Positions 34,445-42,452 of a stretch of DNA of 64,000 nt are shown piece by piece. A program made the position numbers and the translations under genes. The notes below the pieces were generated by a model. That model made no database searches, had not been told where the DNA came from, and was given only the letters and a program-made list of their open reading frames with translations. Each line of letters begins with the position of its first letter. Position 1 is the stretch's first letter. The DNA is from Flavobacterium hydrophilum. GTDB lineage: Bacteria > Bacteroidota > Bacteroidia > Flavobacteriales > Flavobacteriaceae. Location: NCBI RefSeq assembly GCF_003202405.1, contig NZ_QJHL01000004.1:372001-436000 (forward strand), read 5' to 3'.

Positions 34445-35257
34445 TTAAATACTTTTCGCCCCGAAACCTCCATCAACTTTGATAATCGTTCCTGTAACGA
34501 ATTTTGACATATCGCTGCACAAGAAAAGCAATACACCATCCAAGTCTTCAGGAACACCAAAACGCCCCATTGGAGTATGCTCCATAATTGTGATACCTCT
34601 TGGCGTTAATTCGCCTTCTGGAGTCAATAATAAAGCTCTGTTTTGTTCCCCGATAAAAAATCCAGGAGCAATAGCATTCACACGAATTCCTTCTCCATAT
34701 TTAGAAGCTAATTCTACAGACATCCATTTTGTAAAGTTTTCAATTGCCGCTTTTGATGCTGAATACCCGACAACTCTTGTTAAAGGACGCTCAGCAGATG
34801 CTGAAGAAATATTGATAATTATACCGCTTTTTTGTTTTGCAAAAAGCTCAGAGAATACCTGAGACGGCAAAATAGTTCCGATAATATTTAGATCAAGAAC
34901 TTTTTGTAAATGATCTTTCTTTAAATCATAAATAGCCTGATCTGGTCCAATTGTAGCACCTGGCATGTTTCCGCCTGCAGCATTAATTAAAATATCCAGA
35001 CGACCGTATTTTTCAACAATGGTATCGCGAATGGATTCCATTTCTTCCTGATTTAAAACATTTCCTTTTACGGCAAATGCTTTTCCGCTCTTGCTTTCTA
35101 TTCTGTCTACGGCTACTTGTGCTTCTTCAAGAGAAAGTCCAACAATTCCGGTTGTTACACCCTGTTTGGCTAATACTTCGGCCATATTACTGCCTAAAAC
35201 TCCTGCACCACCTGTAATAAGGGCTATTTTACCTTCTAAATTAAATATTGAATTCAT
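34445..35257 (-). CDS. SDR-family D-mannonate oxidoreductase (fructuronate reductase)
   Basis: 270 residues, short-chain dehydrogenase. Cofactor motif ALITGGAGVLGSNMAEVLA, NAAGGNMPG, and the catalytic YSASK (with Ser in NISSASAE). The length and the NMPGATIGPDQAIYDL insertion match the Bacteroidota mannonate oxidoreductase type rather than the ~250-residue KduD type, and its position between kdgA and uxuA agrees. It would reduce fructuronate to mannonate, replacing the unrelated long-chain UxuB. KduD-like activity cannot be excluded from sequence. Confidence 0.85.
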   Translation of the reverse strand: MNSIFNLEGKIALITGGAGVLGSNMAEVLAKQGVTTGIVGLSLEEAQVAVDRIESKSGKAFAVKGNVLNQEEMESIRDTIVEKYGRLDILINAAGGNMPGATIGPDQAIYDLKKDHLQKVLDLNIIGTILPSQVFSELFAKQKSGIIINISSASAERPLTRVVGYSASKAAIENFTKWMSVELASKYGEGIRVNAIAPGFFIGEQNRALLLTPEGELTPRGITIMEHTPMGRFGVPEDLDGVLLFLCSDMSKFVTGTIIKVDGGFGAKSI

Positions 35258-35268
35258 TTTATTGTTGT

Positions 35269-35928
35269 TTATTTTATGGTTTGTATAATAGTTAGAACAT
35301 TTTTAGTTTGATTTTCAATAGTTTGATAGTCTTTGGTTTCCATCAAATTTTTACTGATTAATTTGCTGCCCATTCCAACAGCAGAAACTCCTGCGTTAAA
35401 CCAGGCCTGAATGTTTTCTTTGGTGGTGTCCACTCCGCCGGTTGGCATAAAAACTAAGTACGGGAAGATGTCTTTTATACTGGAAAGAAAATCAGGCTGT
35501 ATTTTATCTCCGGGAAATAATTTGATAAAGCGAACACCATAATTCTCAGCAGCGATTATTTCAGTTGGAGTCATGCAACCCGGGATGTATAAAATTTTCT
35601 GATTGATTAGTTTTACTGCAACTTCAGGAACAAAGCCGGGACTTATAAAAAAATCCGCTCCCAGATCAAGATACATTTCAGCCTGAACAAGATTTTTAAT
35701 TGTGCCAATACCTAATAACAAATCGGGCATTTCAGCATTCCGAATTGCGATCATTTTTTTAAAGTTTTCTGTAGCTTCGTCTCCACGATGCGTATATTCT
35801 ACTGCCCTTATTCCGGCACGATACAGTGCACGCAATATTTCTAAACTGACAGTTTCATCGGCGTTAAAATACAAAGGCAAAATACCTTGAGTCACAATAG
35901 TATCGATAACATGTTCTGTCTTATCCAC
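35269..35928 (-). CDS. kdgA: KDPG/KHG aldolase
   Basis: 219 residues. Class I aldolase features: VEYTHRGDEAT, PGCMTPTEIIAAENYG and the Schiff-base Lys in VRFIKLFPGD, then MPTGGVDTTKENI. It splits KDPG into pyruvate and glyceraldehyde-3-phosphate. The start codon is GTG (35928-35926); the next in-frame Met choices would lose the first beta strand. Gaps are 23 bp from kdgK and 11 bp to the SDR gene. Confidence 0.95.
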   Translation of the reverse strand: MDKTEHVIDTIVTQGILPLYFNADETVSLEILRALYRAGIRAVEYTHRGDEATENFKKMIAIRNAEMPDLLLGIGTIKNLVQAEMYLDLGADFFISPGFVPEVAVKLINQKILYIPGCMTPTEIIAAENYGVRFIKLFPGDKIQPDFLSSIKDIFPYLVFMPTGGVDTTKENIQAWFNAGVSAVGMGSKLISKNLMETKDYQTIENQTKNVLTIIQTIK

Positions 35929-35951
35929 TTTTTTATTTTTTAATTTATTGA

Positions 35952-36959
35952 TTATCGAACAACTCTTCCGCCATCAGCACCTTGCATCAGGGCCAGAATA
36001 TCGTTTACTCCCGAAAGGTTTATGTCGCCGGCAATAGAATGCTTCAGACAAGAAGCAGCGAGTGCATATTCGGATGCTTTTTCAAGATTTTCAGGCCAGG
36101 TCAGTATTCCGTATATAAGTCCGGCCATGAAAGCGTCGCCAGCTCCAATTCGGTCAATGATGTGTGATATTTTGTATTCTTTACTGCGATATAATTTAGC
36201 TTCTGACCATAAAACAGCAGCAATGGTATTAGAAGAAGCATTTGCATCATATCGTAGTGTTGATACAATAGTCTTTAACTTTGAAAATTTTTCCTGCCAT
36301 TTTTTATAGACATTTTCAAAATCATCTTTTCCTGTTGTATTTATAGCTAAACAGTTTTCAGAATCGTCAATACCACCTAAAAGCACATCGCAGTATTTTA
36401 TCAGATCAGGCATTATTTCGTTTGCTTTTTTGCCGTAGTTCCATAAACTGGGTCTGTAATTCAAATCGACAGAAATTGTCAGTCCCATTTCTGAAGCAAT
36501 TATTAAGGCTTCTTCACAAACTTCGGCTAAATCCTGAGAAAGGGCAGGAGTAATTCCGGACCAATGAAACCATTTTGCATCTTTAAAAATAGTTTTCCAG
36601 TCAATTGTGCCTTTTTTTAATGTTGAGAATGAAGAACTGTTTCGGTCATAAATTACTCTGCCCGGCCTTTCTGAAGCACCCTGCTCAAAATAATAGATTC
36701 CGATTCGTTCTCCTTGCTTTATGATATTGGTTTTCATTCCGTAAGAAAGCATTTCACTTTCAGCTGAAGTTCCCAGTTCGTTTTGAGGTAATGCCGATAC
36801 TAAATTTACATTGCATCCCATCAATGCAAGAGATGCTCCGGCATTAGCTTCTGCACCTCCATAATGTGCATCAAATGTTTTTGATTTAAATATTTTTAAA
36901 TTGTTTGGAGGCGACAGGCGAAGGAGTACTTCTCCAAACACAATGATTTTTTTTGACAT
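35952..36959 (-). CDS. kdgK: 2-dehydro-3-deoxygluconokinase (PfkB family)
   Basis: 335 residues. PfkB-family motifs: GGAEANAGASLALMG near the N-terminus and the anion-hole signature DRIGAGDAFMAGLIYG near residue ~270. It phosphorylates KDG to KDPG. First gene of the six-gene hexuronate operon; its upstream region carries two ACGTGTGC-type palindromes and a -7 box on this strand. Confidence 0.93.
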   Translation of the reverse strand: MSKKIIVFGEVLLRLSPPNNLKIFKSKTFDAHYGGAEANAGASLALMGCNVNLVSALPQNELGTSAESEMLSYGMKTNIIKQGERIGIYYFEQGASERPGRVIYDRNSSSFSTLKKGTIDWKTIFKDAKWFHWSGITPALSQDLAEVCEEALIIASEMGLTISVDLNYRPSLWNYGKKANEIMPDLIKYCDVLLGGIDDSENCLAINTTGKDDFENVYKKWQEKFSKLKTIVSTLRYDANASSNTIAAVLWSEAKLYRSKEYKISHIIDRIGAGDAFMAGLIYGILTWPENLEKASEYALAASCLKHSIAGDINLSGVNDILALMQGADGGRVVR

Positions 36960-36968
36960 AATTTAATT

Positions 36969-36984
36969 ACGTGTGCGCACACGT
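36969..36984. promoter_or_regulatory. LacI-type operator near the kdgK start
   Basis: ACGTGTGCGCACACGT is a perfect 16-bp palindrome with a central CG pair, 10 bp upstream of the kdgK ATG and so downstream of the predicted transcription start. It pairs with a near-identical site 68 bp away. Confidence 0.7.
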
Positions 36985-37036
36985 TTTTTATTAAAAGGTT
37001 GCTTTTAAATAGTTGTTAAAGATGTAATTTATCAAA

Positions 37037-37066
37037 ACGTGTGCGAACACGTACTTTGCAAATATA
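37037..37066 (-). promoter_or_regulatory. kdgK promoter box and second LacI-type operator
   Basis: ACGTGTGCGAACACGT (37037-37052) differs from the first operator by one base. On the minus strand TATATTTG (37059-37066) is a perfect -7 box; the transcription start would fall at or in the operator. Two operators ~68 bp apart around one promoter fit LacI-family repression, probably by the divergent regulator. Confidence 0.65.
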
Positions 37067-37131
37067 TATAAAAACTTAAATAAAAAAAGCGACTTTTGAA
37101 ATAAAAAAATTAATTTTACAACTTTCATTAA

Positions 37132-38169
37132 ATATTTAACTTAAAACTCAAGAATATCATAACAATCAAGAAAATTGCAGAGTTAGCCAATGTTTCTCCT
37201 GGAACAGTTGACAGGATTATTCATAAGCGTGGGCAGGTATCGCAGGAGAATATAGATAAGGTAAATGCTATAATTAAAAAACACGGATTTAAACGAAATA
37301 TTTTTGCAAGTAATTTGGCTTCGAAGAAGAAGTGCAAAATTGCTGTTTTTTTGCCAAAGTTTGAGAAGCTGGAATATTGGGAATATCAGCTAAATGGAGT
37401 AAAAAAGGCAGCCGAAGATTTTAGGAAATTTGGTATTGAATTGCATTATTTTCTTTATGACTTTGATAGTATATCGTTTCAGGAAATGATTTCTAAGGTG
37501 CTTGACTTTGAGTGCGACGGATTGCTTTTTTCTCCTATTTTTCATGAAGAATCTATTGTATTTCTTGATGAATATAAAAAGAAAAATAAACCGGTAGTGA
37601 TGATCGACTCTGATATTAAAGACAAAATAAATCATTATTATATTGGTCAGGATGCTTTTAAAAGTGGTTATTTGGCAGGACGTCTCATTAGTTTTGCAGT
37701 AAAAAATGAGCGTAATGTACTTATCGTTAAGATAGCCAAGGAAATAGACAGTACCTCGGTTTACTTACAGCGTATTAAAGGATTTTATACTTTTTTTGAA
37801 GAACATTCCGAACTCACTAATTTTAACTTTTCTGAAATTACTATCAAAGATCCTGATGTAAATCTGCTTAATTTGGAAATGTTTGAAAACGTCAGTAGTA
37901 TATTTGTACCTAATTCAAGGGCATATATTGTGGCCCAATTTTTAGAAAAGCAAAACATAAGAGGAATAAGAATAATAGGTTATGACCTCTTAAAAGAAAA
38001 TATAACATACTTAAATTCTGGAATAATTGATTTTTTAATTAATCAAAAACCTGAAGAACAAGGATATATGGGGATAAATTACCTCTATAAAAAAATTATT
38101 TTACAGGAAAGTTTAGAGGCGAATCATTTTATACCACTGGATATAATTGTAAAAGAAAATTACATGTAA
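37132..38169 (+). CDS. LacI family transcriptional regulator of the hexuronate operon, start codon unclear
   Basis: The frame is open from just after TAA 37129-37131. It begins with a full LacI DNA-binding domain: TIKKIAELANVSPGTVDRII (37162 onward), KRGQVSQENIDKV, then the hinge and a periplasmic-binding-protein-like sensor (KCKIAVFLPKFEKLEYWEYQ; KKNKPVVMIDSDI; VYLQRIKGFYTFF; IRIIGYDLLKENI) to residue ~345. No ATG, GTG or TTG lies between the stop and the HTH; the only non-standard options are ATA 37132, ATC 37156, ATA 37159 and ATC 37165. A TTG at 37315 would discard the DNA-binding domain. Likely repressor of kdgK-exuT through the palindromes alongside, unless start loss has inactivated it. 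Confidence 0.8.
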   Translation: MFNLKLKNIITIKKIAELANVSPGTVDRIIHKRGQVSQENIDKVNAIIKKHGFKRNIFASNLASKKKCKIAVFLPKFEKLEYWEYQLNGVKKAAEDFRKFGIELHYFLYDFDSISFQEMISKVLDFECDGLLFSPIFHEESIVFLDEYKKKNKPVVMIDSDIKDKINHYYIGQDAFKSGYLAGRLISFAVKNERNVLIVKIAKEIDSTSVYLQRIKGFYTFFEEHSELTNFNFSEITIKDPDVNLLNLEMFENVSSIFVPNSRAYIVAQFLEKQNIRGIRIIGYDLLKENITYLNSGIIDFLINQKPEEQGYMGINYLYKKIILQESLEANHFIPLDIIVKENYM

Positions 38170-38234
38170 GTTTAAAATAAGACCTCCTGTAGTGTTTACT
38201 TCAGTTTCGTACTATTTTTTATCTAATATATTAT

Positions 38235-38492
38235 TTATTTCTCTTGCTCTAAATTATCAGCAGCAGAAATCTGGTCGAGGATATTGGTTTGGTTGGGCGA
38301 AATGTAGTTTTTTACTTCGCTGGTATTTTCTTTCTTAAAAAGAAGATCTAATGCATTGTATAGCTTTAATAAAACATCCTTATCTTCTTTTTGAATCTCT
38401 AAAGCAGTATTGAAATTAAAAACATAATTATTTGAATTACGTACTTCTACTTTTATCGTTTTTGATGTGATTTTGAATTTAACTATATCCAT
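38235..38492 (-). CDS. Hypothetical protein, 85 residues
   Basis: The ATG at 38492 (MDIVKFKITSKTIKVEVRNS) is preferred to an upstream TTG at 38522. Soluble and charged: an N-terminal beta-rich half and a C-terminal helical half (KEDKDVLLKLYNALDLLFKK), with an acidic end (DNLEQEK). No family recognised. It converges with the LacI gene. The composition is consistent with a real small gene, but no independent support is visible. Confidence 0.5.
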   Translation of the reverse strand: MDIVKFKITSKTIKVEVRNSNNYVFNFNTALEIQKEDKDVLLKLYNALDLLFKKENTSEVKNYISPNQTNILDQISAADNLEQEK

Positions 38493-38638
38493 ATTGTTTG
38501 TAATTGCTTTGTGAGATTGCAAAGTTATTGTAATTATAATTAATTCTATAAATAGATCAGTTGAAATTTAGAAACACCGGCAAACATAGTAGTAATTATC
38601 AAAAGGCAATGGAGTTCCCTAATCAAGAACTGCTTTTT

Positions 38639-38836
38639 TTAGGACCCCTCACGAATCCATTGCGCAGAATGTTCATCTTTAAGATAATAATCAAAACATT
38701 GACCGATATGGTCAGTTAAATCAGCATGCTAAGCCGAGTCATTAATTACATGTCTGCCAAATTGATATAAGATCAGCTTATTATAGAGATTATAAAGTGT
38801 AGTCTTCCAGAATACTTTTAGGGTAAGAATGAGGCA
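38639..38836 (-). pseudogene. Decayed coding remnant with an in-frame TAG
   Basis: On the minus strand, a 65-codon frame between TAA 38837-38839 and TAA 38639-38641 is interrupted only by TAG at 38729-38731. The peptide on both sides looks protein-like: LYNLYNKLILYQFGRHVIND before the stop and DHIGQCFDYYLKDEHSAQWI after it. No start codon fits. Read as the 3' end of a lost gene; the family is not recognised. The rest of 38493-38959 shows nothing further. Confidence 0.4.
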
Positions 38837-38959
38837 TTATTCTAAATAAGTATTAAGTTGGGATTGTATGTTAAGTTTGTATTACTCTTAAAGGTAGCGC
38901 TTGATAGTTACTGAGCTTTTCTTTTAATTTATGGTATAAAACTACAACCCAAAATTAAA

Positions 38960-39373
38960 ATGGAAATCTTACGTTTTTTAAAGCCTAAACAAAAAAAACA
39001 ATTTATATCTGAAACTGATTTTATTATGAATCAGCATAAACAATTTCGACTTGCAACAGAATCGCTGGTAAGTTTGCGTGATGCTGCAGTTGAAGAGGAA
39101 GATGAATTAAAAATTGATTACTTTTTTTATACGGATACTTTGGAAAAATCACAAAAAATAGAAAAAGAAATTCGAAAAATGAATTATGTTGTCAATCAGG
39201 AAATTGCTTTCAATAACAAAAATCTTTTTATAATTTCCGGTAGAACTACAGAAATCAGGATGATGCACGAAGCTTTAAGAAAATGGGTTGAAGAAATGTG
39301 TGCATTGGGGTATAAATATGACTGTAGTTTTGACAGTTGGAAAATTGTGCATGAAGAGAAAATCCAAATTTAA
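38960..39373 (+). CDS. RraB-like protein (ribonuclease E inhibitor family)
   Basis: 137 residues. The core DYFFYTDTLEKSQKIEKEIR and the C-terminal YDCSFDSWKIVHEE match the regulator-of-RNase-E-activity B fold in layout. Bacteroidota carry distant members annotated as RraB-like; whether they inhibit RNase E is unproven. Stands alone. Confidence 0.65.
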   Translation: MEILRFLKPKQKKQFISETDFIMNQHKQFRLATESLVSLRDAAVEEEDELKIDYFFYTDTLEKSQKIEKEIRKMNYVVNQEIAFNNKNLFIISGRTTEIRMMHEALRKWVEEMCALGYKYDCSFDSWKIVHEEKIQI

Positions 39374-39761
39374 TGTGCTGTTCGAACGTTTCTGACTTCG
39401 TATTCTATCACGTGGATTGAAATCCATGCAGGTGATCTAAGTCAGGTATCAGTATTAAATATAAAAATATCATTTTTGTGCCAAACTTATATTGAAATAT
39501 AGATAAGGCATGGGATAAAATATGAATAGTGCATGAAAATAAAAGCATAAGGGTTCTTGTGCATTTCGTAGAAAATTGGAAGTGTATAGTAAAAATAATA
39601 GTGGGGCTGGATTTAATTATTGAGGGGTTAAAATCTGAATAAAGAAGGTTGTAGGCTCATTTCGATCGAAGACTCAGTGAATATGAAAGTACTTATAATC
39701 GATTTCGAACCGTAAAAAGCAGAAATAGAGAACTGTTTTTTCTGGTCTGTTTAAAATAAAA
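39374..39761. other. Intergenic region with no recognised feature
   Basis: About 390 bp between the RraB-like gene and the tRNA-Met terminator. All frames are broken by stops at short spacing; no repeat, palindrome of note or promoter consensus of confidence was seen. Confidence 0.4.
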
Positions 39762-39791
39762 AACCCTTAAACATTTATTGTTTAAGGGTTT
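39762..39791 (-). terminator. Intrinsic terminator of tRNA-Met
   Basis: Stem AAACCCTTAAACA / TGTTTAAGGGTTT-type arms with a short A/T loop, 8 bp after the tRNA on the minus strand, followed there by a T tract. Confidence 0.8.
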
Positions 39792-39799
39792 GCCTTTTG

Positions 39800-39873
39800 T
39801 AGCGAGGACGGGAGTTGAACCCGTGACCTCAGGGTTATGAATCCTGCGCTCTAACCAACTGAGCTACCTCGCC
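39800..39873 (-). tRNA. tRNA-Met (anticodon CAT)
   Basis: 74 nt on the minus strand, starting GGCGAGGTAGCTCAG. The acceptor GGCGAGG pairs with CCTCGCT (one G-U), and the anticodon loop TTCATAA holds CAT. The D arm and T arm (ACGGGTTCAACTCCCGT) are canonical. G1-U72 pairing and no Ile-type identity marks were judged, so elongator Met is the most likely assignment, although CAT tRNAs can also be initiator or lysidine-modified Ile. Confidence 0.93.
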
Positions 39874-39909
39874 TGGACTGCATGTGAAATGAATTCCTCA
39901 TTGCGGGTG

Positions 39910-39940
39910 CAAATATAAAAATTATATTAAAGCGAACAAG
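39910..39940 (-). promoter_or_regulatory. Promoter of tRNA-Met
   Basis: On the minus strand CTTG (39937-39940) and TATATTTG (39910-39917, perfect TAnnTTTG) are separated by 19 bp, matching the tRNA-Pro promoter spacing. Confidence 0.7.
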
Positions 39941-40017
39941 CATAAAATGAAGAAAAAAAAATATTTTTAAAAATGCATTGTTTTTGGACAGATATTCTTA
40001 TATTTCCAAAAAATTAA

Positions 40018-40419
40018 ATGCAACACATGGATTCAAAAATACGTTACGAAATAGAGTTTCCAATTAATTCTTCGCCACAGCTATTGTATCAATATATATC
40101 AACACCTTCAGGTCTGTCAGAATGGTTTGCAGACAATGTAAATTCAAGAGGTGAATTTTTTACTTTTATTTGGAATGATTCGCAGGAAAAGGCACGTCTG
40201 GCATCTAAAAAAACAGGCGAAAAAGTAAAATTTAAGTGGGTTGATGATGCAAGCAAAGACACAGATTATTTCTTTGAACTGCATATATTGGTTGATGAAT
40301 TAACCAAAGATGTATCATTAATGGTTATTGATTTTGCCGAAAAAGAAGAAGTAGGGGAGGCTAAACAATTGTGGGAGAACCAAATCTCAGATCTGAAACA
40401 TCTTATAGGATCTGTTTAG
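40018..40419 (+). CDS. START-like (SRPBCC-type) domain protein
   Basis: 133 residues, a single START-like domain found across Bacteroidota: IRYEIEFPINSSPQLLYQYI, then PSGLSEWFADNVNSRGEFFT and VKFKWVDDASKDTDYFFELH, ending LWENQISDLKHLIGS. The fold suggests binding of a hydrophobic ligand; function unknown. ATG at 40018 (MQHMDSK) or 40027 (MDSK) are both possible. A terminator hairpin follows that abuts the next ATG. Confidence 0.82.
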   Translation: MQHMDSKIRYEIEFPINSSPQLLYQYISTPSGLSEWFADNVNSRGEFFTFIWNDSQEKARLASKKTGEKVKFKWVDDASKDTDYFFELHILVDELTKDVSLMVIDFAEKEEVGEAKQLWENQISDLKHLIGSV

Positions 40420-40439
40420 TAAAAGTCTATTTTATGCTT

Positions 40440-40473
40440 TATATTTGCCCTGAACAAAATTCAGGGTTTTTTT
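40440..40473 (+). promoter_or_regulatory. Overlapping promoter and terminator between START-like gene and aminotransferase
   Basis: TATATTTG (40440-40447) is a perfect -7 box. It is followed at once by CCCTGAA-CAAAA-TTCAGGG and T7 (40448-40473), an intrinsic terminator for the upstream gene, whose T tract touches the aminotransferase ATG at 40474. A transcript from this promoter would start inside the hairpin and avoid termination. Confidence 0.65.
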
Positions 40474-41313
40474 ATGATCAATTTTAACGGAAACATAGTT
40501 GGGCAAGAGGAAAATATATTAACTCAAAATCGTGCTTTTTTGTATGGCGATGGCGTTTTTGAAACACTAAAAATAATCAACGGTAAAATTTTGTTTCTGG
40601 AAGATCATTATTTTAGATTAATGGCTTCAATGCGTGTGGTAAGAATGGAAATTCCAATGAATTTCACCATGGAGTATTTTGAAGAGCAGGTTTTAAATCT
40701 TATAGAACAAAAAGGAATTTCAGCTTCTGCAAGAGCAAGAATAACTGTTTTTAGAAACGATGGCGGATTGTATTTACCCAAAACGAATTTTGTTTCTTAT
40801 TTAATTAATGCCTCACCTCTTGAAGATGCCTTTTATGCTTTAAATAAAGCGCAGTATGAAGTTGATTTGTATAAAGACTTCTATGTGACAAAACAGTTGT
40901 TATCGTCGATTAAAACGACTAATAAATTGATAAATGTTACCGGAAGTATTTTTGCACACGAAAATGGCTTAGAAAACTGTATTTTGCTTAATGATACTAA
41001 GAATGTAGTTGAGGTGTTACAAGGGAATTTATTTATGGTTACCGGCAAAAAACTAATCACCCCGCCCATTTCTGAAGGTTGTCTAAATGGTGTTATGCGT
41101 AAGCAAATTTTAGCTTTAGCAAAGAAAATAGAAGGAATAGAAGTGGTCGAAGAGATAATTTCACCATTTGATCTTCAAAAAGCAGATGAATTATTCCTGA
41201 CAAATGTAATCACAGGGATACAATCGATAACAAAATACCGAAAAAAGGAGTTTAAAGATAATCTGGCTCATTTATTAGTACAAAAACTGAATGAATCCAT
41301 ATCTGAAAATTAA
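40474..41313 (+). CDS. Aminotransferase class IV (PLP-dependent)
   Basis: 279 residues, size of 4-amino-4-deoxychorismate lyase or D-amino/branched-chain aminotransferases. Motifs: AFLYGDGVFETLKIINGK, LEDHYFRLMASMR, the PLP Lys in SSIKTTNKLIN, and ENCILLNDTKNVVEVLQGNL. The ADC lyase role in folate synthesis is possible, but substrate specificity cannot be settled from motifs. Its last 4 bases overlap the end of the convergent YqgE gene. Confidence 0.88.
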   Translation: MINFNGNIVGQEENILTQNRAFLYGDGVFETLKIINGKILFLEDHYFRLMASMRVVRMEIPMNFTMEYFEEQVLNLIEQKGISASARARITVFRNDGGLYLPKTNFVSYLINASPLEDAFYALNKAQYEVDLYKDFYVTKQLLSSIKTTNKLINVTGSIFAHENGLENCILLNDTKNVVEVLQGNLFMVTGKKLITPPISEGCLNGVMRKQILALAKKIEGIEVVEEIISPFDLQKADELFLTNVITGIQSITKYRKKEFKDNLAHLLVQKLNESISEN

Positions 41314-41870
41314 TTCAGATATGGATTTTCAGGTGCATTTGACCAGATAAGATAATCACCTCCCAGTTCTATAATTTGTTCTTTCCAAAAATGAGTGGTA
41401 GATTTTCCGATAATTTTGTTTTTATAACTGTTATCAGTGATAATCCACGAATTTCCCTGCATTTCATTTTCAAGTTGATTTTCTTCCCAACCTGTATAGC
41501 CTAAGAAAAAACGAATATTATTTTTGTGAATAGATCCGTCATTTATTAAGTCCTTAGTCGATTCAAAATCACCTCCCCAATAAATTCCATTTGAAATCTC
41601 AACACTGTTTGGGATTAAATCAGGAATGTTGTGAATGAAATAAAGATTGTCCTGTTCTACAGGACCCCCATTGTATATTTTGAAATTGGCATCAATTTCA
41701 GGAATTAAGTCATTAATAGTGTATTTTAATGGTTTATTAATGATAAAACCTATTGATCCTTCTTTGTTATGGTCTGCTAATAAAATTACCGATCTGTTAA
41801 AAGATAAATCTCCAATTATTGAAGGCTCGGCAATAAGCAGGTGTCCTTTTTTTAATTTTTCTGAAATCAT
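41310..41870 (-). CDS. YqgE/AlgH family protein
   Basis: The ATG at 41870 (MISEKLKKGHLLIAEPSI) is the start that matches the family N-terminus; an in-frame ATG at 41900 would add ten residues. Family motifs: LLADHNKEGSIGFIINKPL, YNGGPVEQDNLYFIH and RFFLGYTGWEENQLENEM, ending IWSNAPENPYLN. Members are conserved cytoplasmic proteins sometimes annotated as transcriptional regulators; the role is undefined. Convergent with the aminotransferase gene (4-bp tail overlap). Confidence 0.9.
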   Translation of the reverse strand: MISEKLKKGHLLIAEPSIIGDLSFNRSVILLADHNKEGSIGFIINKPLKYTINDLIPEIDANFKIYNGGPVEQDNLYFIHNIPDLIPNSVEISNGIYWGGDFESTKDLINDGSIHKNNIRFFLGYTGWEENQLENEMQGNSWIITDNSYKNKIIGKSTTHFWKEQIIELGGDYLIWSNAPENPYLN

Positions 41871-41937
41871 ACGGCTACAATTTTTATTAAATTTAATCAT
41901 AAAATAATTAAAAACCCAAATAAAATCGTTAAACCGT

Positions 41938-41965
41938 ATAAAAAAACCCTCAAAAATGAGGGTTT
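41938..41965 (-). terminator. Intrinsic terminator of the HU gene
   Basis: Stem AAACCCTC / GAGGGTTT around AAAAAT, with an A tract on the + side that gives T7 on the minus strand, 34 bp after the HU stop. Confidence 0.85.
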
Positions 41966-41998
41966 CAATTATATTATAAGTTTAGAGAACTTTCTTAC

Positions 41999-42271
41999 TT
42001 AGTTCACTGCACCTTCTAATTCAGCTCCAGCTTTGAATTTTACAACATTCTTAGCAGCGATTTTGATAGTTTTTCCAGTTTGTGGGTTTCTTCCATCTCT
42101 TGCAGCTCTTGCAGATACTGACCAAGATCCAAATCCTACTAATGAAATTCTTCCACCTTTTTTCAAAGTAGTACCTACATTACCTAAAAATGACTCTAAA
42201 GCTAATTTTGCCGCAGCTTTTGTAATTCCTGCATCAGCAGCGATAGCATCGATTAATTCTGATTTGTTCAT
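41999..42271 (-). CDS. HU family DNA-binding protein
   Basis: 90 residues, canonical HU/IHF. MNKSELIDAIAADAGITKAA, then GRISLVGFGSWSVSARAARD, and the DNA-inserting arm RNPQTGKTIKIAAKNVVKF with the Asn-Pro at the arm tip. A nucleoid-associated dimer that bends DNA. A TAAATTTG -7 box on the minus strand lies at 42316-42323. Confidence 0.97.
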   Translation of the reverse strand: MNKSELIDAIAADAGITKAAAKLALESFLGNVGTTLKKGGRISLVGFGSWSVSARAARDGRNPQTGKTIKIAAKNVVKFKAGAELEGAVN

Positions 42272-42315
42272 AATAATTAGTTATTAATTGTTGGTTAAAA
42301 AAAATTGTTAATACA

Positions 42316-42323
42316 CAAATTTA
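42316..42323 (-). promoter_or_regulatory. -7 promoter box for the HU gene
   Basis: TAAATTTG on the minus strand, a perfect TAnnTTTG match 45 bp before the HU ATG. Confidence 0.5.
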
Positions 42324-42452
42324 GTAGGAAATCCGTTCCTTGCAAGTGTTTTCTTTAAATTTAGCAAAAATTGTTAATAACTTGCTTTTTTTGTTCATAA
42401 AACAAAGAATTTTATCACTAAATATAGTTAGAAACCCTTGTTTTATTGGTGT

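Noticed and set aside
34445..35257. SDR gene as KduD (2-deoxy-gluconate 3-dehydrogenase)
   Set aside because: The length and inserted NMPGATIGPDQ segment and the place beside uxuA favour mannonate oxidoreductase, though the alternative is not excluded.
37315..37317. TTG as the start of the LacI gene
   Set aside because: It would remove the intact helix-turn-helix encoded in the same frame from 37162, so the gene must begin further upstream.
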